9,904 nt of DNA from Clostridia bacterium. Lineage in GTDB: Bacteria; Bacillota; Clostridia; Oscillospirales; Acutalibacteraceae. Below the pieces are notes generated by a model, which was not told the DNA's origin, searched no databases, and saw only the letters and a list, made by a program, of their open reading frames with translations. Location: contig JAFVWD010000092.1 in NCBI GenBank assembly GCA_017501865.1, positions 1 through 9,904 of the forward strand, read 5' to 3'. The position numbers and the translations under genes were made by a program. How positions within the stretch are numbered: the first letter of the stretch is position 1; every line of letters begins with the position of its first letter. Below are positions 7,321 through 9,904 of the stretch, one piece after another.

Positions 7321-7322
7321 AA

Positions 7323-7380
7323 CAAAGACTCTACACACTTCCAAACAGTTGTTTTATAATTTAAAAAACAAGAGTTTTTG
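7323..7380. repeat. Nested inverted repeats over the promoter and RBS of Mor-like gene 1
   Basis: The outer arms CAAAGACTCT (7323-7332) and AGAGTTTTTG (7371-7380) pair over 10 bp with one G-U. The inner arms TGTTTT (7350-7355) and AAAACA (7365-7370) pair over 6 bp. The 3' outer arm abuts the GGGGGAG ribosome binding site. The upstream AGAGTTT (7310-7316) can pair instead with the same 5' arm, giving a mutually exclusive fold. If the TATAAT at 7355 is the promoter, this acts as DNA, not RNA. Confidence 0.5.
7332..7360 (+). promoter_or_regulatory. Candidate promoter of the Mor-like operon
   Basis: A consensus TATAAT (7355-7360) lies 17 bp after TACACA (7332-7337, 4 of 6 to TTGACA). A weak -35 with a good -10 fits a promoter that needs an activator. 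It sits inside the large inverted repeat 7323-7332/7371-7380. Confidence 0.5.
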
Positions 7381-7385
7381 GGGGA

Positions 7386-7679
7386 GTGATTATTTTAGAC
7401 AACAAAAATTTGAAATGCGAAAACCTGAATGGCTCATATAGTGAATTAGCAACTATTCTGGGTGTTGAAGCGGTTCTTAAAATTCACTCAAAATACAGAG
7501 GAACACAAATATTTTTTCCGGTTGAATTATCCAGCAAGGATTTTATAAGGGCTCAGATAATTGATGAATTTAATAACGGGAGTAGTGTCAGGGAGTTAGC
7601 AGCAAAGTACGGTTATACAGAAAAGTGGGTCAGAAAAATTCTGAAAGAAAAAAATGAGAATGATTTAAAGGGTGGATGA
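7386..7679 (+). CDS. Mor-family-like small DNA-binding protein 1
   Basis: A protein of about 97 residues resembling the Mor/C transcription activators first known from phage Mu. YSELATILGVEAVLKIHSKY (18-37) and GTQIFFP (39-45) match the family's N-terminal dimerisation part. RAQIIDEFNNGSSVRELAAK leads into a helix-turn-helix, SVRELAAKYGYTEKWVRKIL (67-86). Many Clostridia carry chromosomal relatives outside phages, and no phage gene is visible here. The start is unsure: the GTG at 7386 overlaps the GGGGGAG (7380-7386) that should be its ribosome binding site. By alignment with the paralogue at 9719, initiation would fall near 7392-7395, where only ATT or TTA is in frame; a TTG lies at 7410. 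The HTH region is unaffected. The stop overlaps the RBS of the next gene, so it leads a three-gene unit and may regulate it. Confidence 0.8.
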   Translation: MIILDNKNLKCENLNGSYSELATILGVEAVLKIHSKYRGTQIFFPVELSSKDFIRAQIIDEFNNGSSVRELAAKYGYTEKWVRKILKEKNENDLKGG

Positions 7680-7680
7680 A

Positions 7681-8829
7681 ATGGAAAAGAAACAGCAAGA
7701 TAAGAAAAAACAGCTTGCCGTCGCAGTTTTAATTATAGCGATTATCGCAGTTGTTGGTTACGCAGTATCCGGAGTTTCAGAAGGAAAATCTGCAATAGCA
7801 AACGAGCTGCCGTTAACAGAAGACAATCTTAACTATTGCTGGGAAAAGGAAGAAAACGAGGAGGAATACAGATATACTCTGGATTTTCGTGTGGGAAACG
7901 AGGTTACATATGCACGTTATACAGGAGAAGAAATATCCCCGTCGCTTGTTTCTATCAGAAGCAATTATCAGGTAAGCGGAAATATGATTTCCATAAGCTT
8001 CGAGCTTGACGGCGAAAGCTTTTCTGAAACATATTATGCAGCTGTTTCTGCAGAAAAATTAATTCTTTCGCAGGTTGAAGGTGGAGGAACCTTTCTTGTA
8101 GGTACATATAAAAATACACAGCTTGCAGAAAGCGATACAGCTACGGGTACCGACGGTACTGTTAATGCAGCCCCGGCAGACACAACAGTAGCTATGACAG
8201 AAACAACAACTGCAGTACCGGCAACCCAGGCACCTGTCACAACTGAGACAGCAACCACGGTACCTGCTACAACAAAAGCTCCCGCAACGACAAAGGCTCC
8301 CGTAACAGAGGCACCTGCTACTGAAGAGTGGCGAAAAGCATACGCCGCCTATGCAAAAGAAGCAGGAAGAAACGGATATGTGTCATTTAACCTTATTTAT
8401 ATAGATAATGATAATATTCCCGAGCTTTTTTTAGGCGGTGACTGCGAAGCAACAGGAGAAAAAATTTGTACATTTAAGGATGGCAGGGTTATAGAACAGG
8501 TATTTAACAGACTTGACAGTACCTCATATATTGAAAAAAGCGGATTAATTGAAAATGTTTATGGCAATATGGGTTGCTACGGAATGGATCTTTACAGGCT
8601 TAATAACGGACAATTTGAAAAGCTTCATTCAGGCTATTATGAAGAAGGCTATGATTCAAACGGAGTAATGTATGTTACCTGTTATTTGGACGGCAGAGAG
8701 GTAGAAAAAGCTGAGTTGGACAACACATTTGCAAGTAAATACAATTCAGGCGGAGCTGTATTTGCTTTTACGGGAGCAACATACGGCAGTGAAAATTTTG
8801 TAATTGAATTAATGGGCTACAGCTTTTAA
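7681..8829 (+). CDS. Single-pass membrane protein with Thr/Pro-rich stalk
   Basis: A 382-residue protein of unknown function. A Lys-rich cytoplasmic start (EKKQQDKKKQ) precedes one hydrophobic helix (about 13-31), suggesting a membrane anchor with the rest outside. Residues about 42-145 form a beta-rich domain (DEGESFSETYY-like strands). Residues 147-214 are a flexible Thr/Ala/Pro stalk with TTKAP repeats. The C-terminal domain (about 216-382) holds IYIDNDNIPELFLG (240-253), a form of the DxDxDGxPEL motif common in extracellular clostridial proteins and possibly calcium-binding. I chose ATG 7681, 8 nt after AAAGGG (7667-7672). A GTG at 7672 in the same frame lies inside that site and would add only three residues. 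It overlaps the RBS with the end of the Mor-like gene and is followed after 26 bp by the SHOCT protein. A sensor or envelope role is conceivable, but I do not recognise a characterised relative. Confidence 0.85.
   Translation: MEKKQQDKKKQLAVAVLIIAIIAVVGYAVSGVSEGKSAIANELPLTEDNLNYCWEKEENEEEYRYTLDFRVGNEVTYARYTGEEISPSLVSIRSNYQVSGNMISISFELDGESFSETYYAAVSAEKLILSQVEGGGTFLVGTYKNTQLAESDTATGTDGTVNAAPADTTVAMTETTTAVPATQAPVTTETATTVPATTKAPATTKAPVTEAPATEEWRKAYAAYAKEAGRNGYVSFNLIYIDNDNIPELFLGGDCEATGEKICTFKDGRVIEQVFNRLDSTSYIEKSGLIENVYGNMGCYGMDLYRLNNGQFEKLHSGYYEEGYDSNGVMYVTCYLDGREVEKAELDNTFASKYNSGGAVFAFTGATYGSENFVIELMGYSF
8266..8301 (+). repeat. Tandem 18-bp coding repeat in the stalk
   Basis: Two adjacent 18-bp units (8266-8283 and 8284-8301) both encode ATTKAP and differ at a few, mostly third, codon positions. 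They lie in the Thr/Pro-rich stalk of the membrane protein. Such units can vary in number by slippage, changing stalk length. Confidence 0.7.
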
Positions 8830-8855
8830 ATAACTGAATAAAAGGAGTAAACAAA

Positions 8856-9644
8856 ATGAAGGAAAAAATTATAAAGCATATAAATGCAATACTTTGTGCA
8901 ATAAATGTTATAGCATTGGCATTACCTTTTTCAGGAGTAGATGTTTCTGCATCTGCCTTCGGTGTCTCAGGTGGTTCGTCACAGAGCATAAGCGGTTTTA
9001 AAATGATTACCGATTCAGGTATGTGGGGATTTTTGTTTGCATTAGGTATGGTTGCAATTTTAGCAACAACTTATATAGGAAAGCTTGCAGGCTACAAAAA
9101 AATAGCATGTCTTGCAAGCTCGGCGATTATGATTATAAGCTTGTTCCTGGCTCCCGGTAACCTCAGTGCAGGTGGAGGTGCTGAAGGTGTCTCTGTTGAT
9201 ATTGATATTTCTTACGGTGTCGGCTTTTACATTATTCTTGTAAGTACTGTTTTAATTTTAGGAATAGCCTTAGTCAGATTTTTAGAGCTCAAAGGAAATG
9301 TTGTTTTTGATTTGATTAACGGAGAAGAAGAGAACCTTATAAGGGAAGAGAGCAGTGTAAACGCAGAAAACGCTATGCCAAATCCGAATGCAGTTCTTGG
9401 TGCTGCTACTGAAAAAATAGGCAATGTAACAAAAAATCTGACTGAATCTGTTACTCAGCAGGCAGGTAGTATAATGGAAAAGGCTAAGGAGGCTGCGCAA
9501 ACAAAGACTGCTGCACAACCCAGATATAACAGCGACCACGTTATGGAGCAAATAAATAAATTGTTTGAAATGAAAGAAAAGGGAGTTCTTACCGAAGAAG
9601 AATTTACACAGAAAAAAGCGGAGTTTTTAAATAAATTACAATAA
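8856..9644 (+). CDS. Polytopic membrane protein with C-terminal SHOCT domain
   Basis: A 262-residue protein of unknown function. Four hydrophobic segments are visible (about 9-25, 56-73, 82-99, 120-142). A Gly/Ser-rich outer loop lies between the first two (31-46) and a Gly-rich one between the third and fourth. After the last helix comes a polar, probably cytoplasmic tail with an amphipathic helical stretch (KIGNVTKNLTESVTQQAGSI, then MEKAKEAAQ). The tail ends in a SHOCT domain (229-262), with the pattern INKLFEMKEKGVLTEEEF followed by KKAEFL. SHOCT domains are short C-terminal modules thought to mediate oligomerisation or protein contacts. AAAGGAG (8841-8847) lies 8 nt before the ATG. The gene is 26 bp after the stalked membrane protein, with no terminator between, so the two are likely co-expressed and may form one envelope complex. 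Confidence 0.85.
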   Translation: MKEKIIKHINAILCAINVIALALPFSGVDVSASAFGVSGGSSQSISGFKMITDSGMWGFLFALGMVAILATTYIGKLAGYKKIACLASSAIMIISLFLAPGNLSAGGGAEGVSVDIDISYGVGFYIILVSTVLILGIALVRFLELKGNVVFDLINGEEENLIREESSVNAENAMPNPNAVLGAATEKIGNVTKNLTESVTQQAGSIMEKAKEAAQTKTAAQPRYNSDHVMEQINKLFEMKEKGVLTEEEFTQKKAEFLNKLQ

Positions 9645-9656
9645 TTTTAAAAGAGA

Positions 9657-9721
9657 CAAAATCTGTCCATCTTGCTTGTTATTATTAAAACAGAAAATAA
9701 CAAAGGGGTGGGCAGATTTTG
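9657..9721 (+). promoter_or_regulatory. Leader stem-loop covering the start of Mor-like gene 2
   Basis: CAAAATCTGTCC (9657-9668) pairs with GGGCAGATTTTG (9710-9721) over 12 bp with one wobble. An inner perfect 8-bp stem pairs TTGTTATT (9676-9683) with AATAACAA (9696-9703). The fold would enclose the AAAGGGG ribosome binding site (9702-9708), and its outer 3' arm includes the TTG start (9719-9721). If transcribed whole, it would hide translation initiation; otherwise it is a DNA dyad. Confidence 0.55.
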
Positions 9722-9904
9722 GTATTAAAAGAAAATAAAACTGAAAAATTCTCATTGGTTTATAAAGAAATTGCCGAGCTTATAGGTGAAGAAAATACCA
9801 TTGTTTTATACAATCACTTTAAAGGTCAGCAAATATCATTCCCCTTGCATTTGTATTCAGGTGAATATATTAAAAAATGTATAGTTGAAGAATATGATGG
9901 CTCA
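9719..9904 (+). CDS. Mor-family-like DNA-binding protein 2, N-terminal part (cut by window end)
   Basis: An open frame of 62 codons runs to the last base. It starts at TTG 9719, 10 nt after AAAGGGG (9702-9708). It aligns with the first Mor-like protein: YKEIAELIGEENTIVLYNHF, then KGQQISFPLHLYSGEYIKKC, then EEYDGS. The same spacing of the IG, FP and acidic DGS/NGS landmarks is kept. The helix-turn-helix would follow beyond the window. No ATG is available near the ribosome binding site, and the GTG at 9708 is in another frame with an early stop, so TTG is favoured. It likely heads another unit like 7386-9644. Identity is moderate, so the duplication is old or the two bind different sites. Confidence 0.75.
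   Translation, partial: MVLKENKTEKFSLVYKEIAELIGEENTIVLYNHFKGQQISFPLHLYSGEYIKKCIVEEYDGS

Noticed and set aside
7672..7680. GTG 7672 as start of the stalked membrane protein
   Set aside because: It lies within the AAAGGGTGG ribosome binding site. ATG 7681 has proper spacing.
8034..8258. Minus-strand reading frame in the Thr-rich stalk region, and other antisense frames
   Set aside because: It mirrors the repetitive Thr/Ala/Pro codons of the real gene. No ribosome binding site or recognisable protein; the other antisense frames are shadows likewise.
7386..9904. Prophage region because of Mor-like proteins
   Set aside because: No phage structural, lysis, integrase or transposase genes are visible, and chromosomal Mor-like proteins are common in Clostridia. 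The window ends too soon to exclude it fully.

Overview
The window is AT-rich, with strong AGGAGG-type ribosome binding sites, ATG/GTG/TTG starts, ATGA stop-start overlaps and U-tailed intrinsic terminators. Together with the protein types, this suggests a low-GC anaerobic Clostridia member, probably a gut or rumen Oscillospiraceae/Ruminococcaceae-like bacterium. That placement is an inference from style; no taxonomic marker gene is present. All recognised genes lie on the + strand.

Layout. (1) 1-2106: the 3' end of one ABC exporter half-transporter, overlapping by ATGA a complete second half-transporter, so probably a heterodimeric exporter. (2) 2107-2436: a non-coding gap with an intrinsic terminator (2244-2287), a 59-bp tRNA-3'-end-like repeat (2300-2358) and a promoter/RBS for the next gene. 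(3) 2437-4320: a DUF4838 glycoside-hydrolase-like protein, followed 10 bp after its stop by the second copy of the 59-bp repeat (4331-4389). This gene is therefore bracketed by direct repeats. (4) 4573-7241: a two-gene operon of a GH151/GHL6-like putative alpha-L-fucosidase and a DUF4886-type SGNH hydrolase, joined by ATGA and closed by a very strong terminator (7241-7284). (5) 7285-9644: a promoter/operator-like region, a small Mor-family DNA-binding protein, a single-pass membrane protein with a Thr/Pro-rich stalk, and a polytopic membrane protein with a C-terminal SHOCT domain, apparently one transcript. (6) 9645-9904: a structured leader and the first 62 codons of a second Mor-like paralogue, cut by the window end.

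How the genes may work together. Regions 3 and 4 look like a small glycan-processing locus: two TIM-barrel-type putative glycosidases and a putative esterase/deacetylase. Regions 5 and 6 look like serial units that each start with a Mor-like regulator under a dyad-rich leader; the first unit goes on to cell-envelope proteins of unknown role. The least expected features are the tRNA-T-arm-like direct repeats around a single gene and the parallel architecture of the two Mor leaders.
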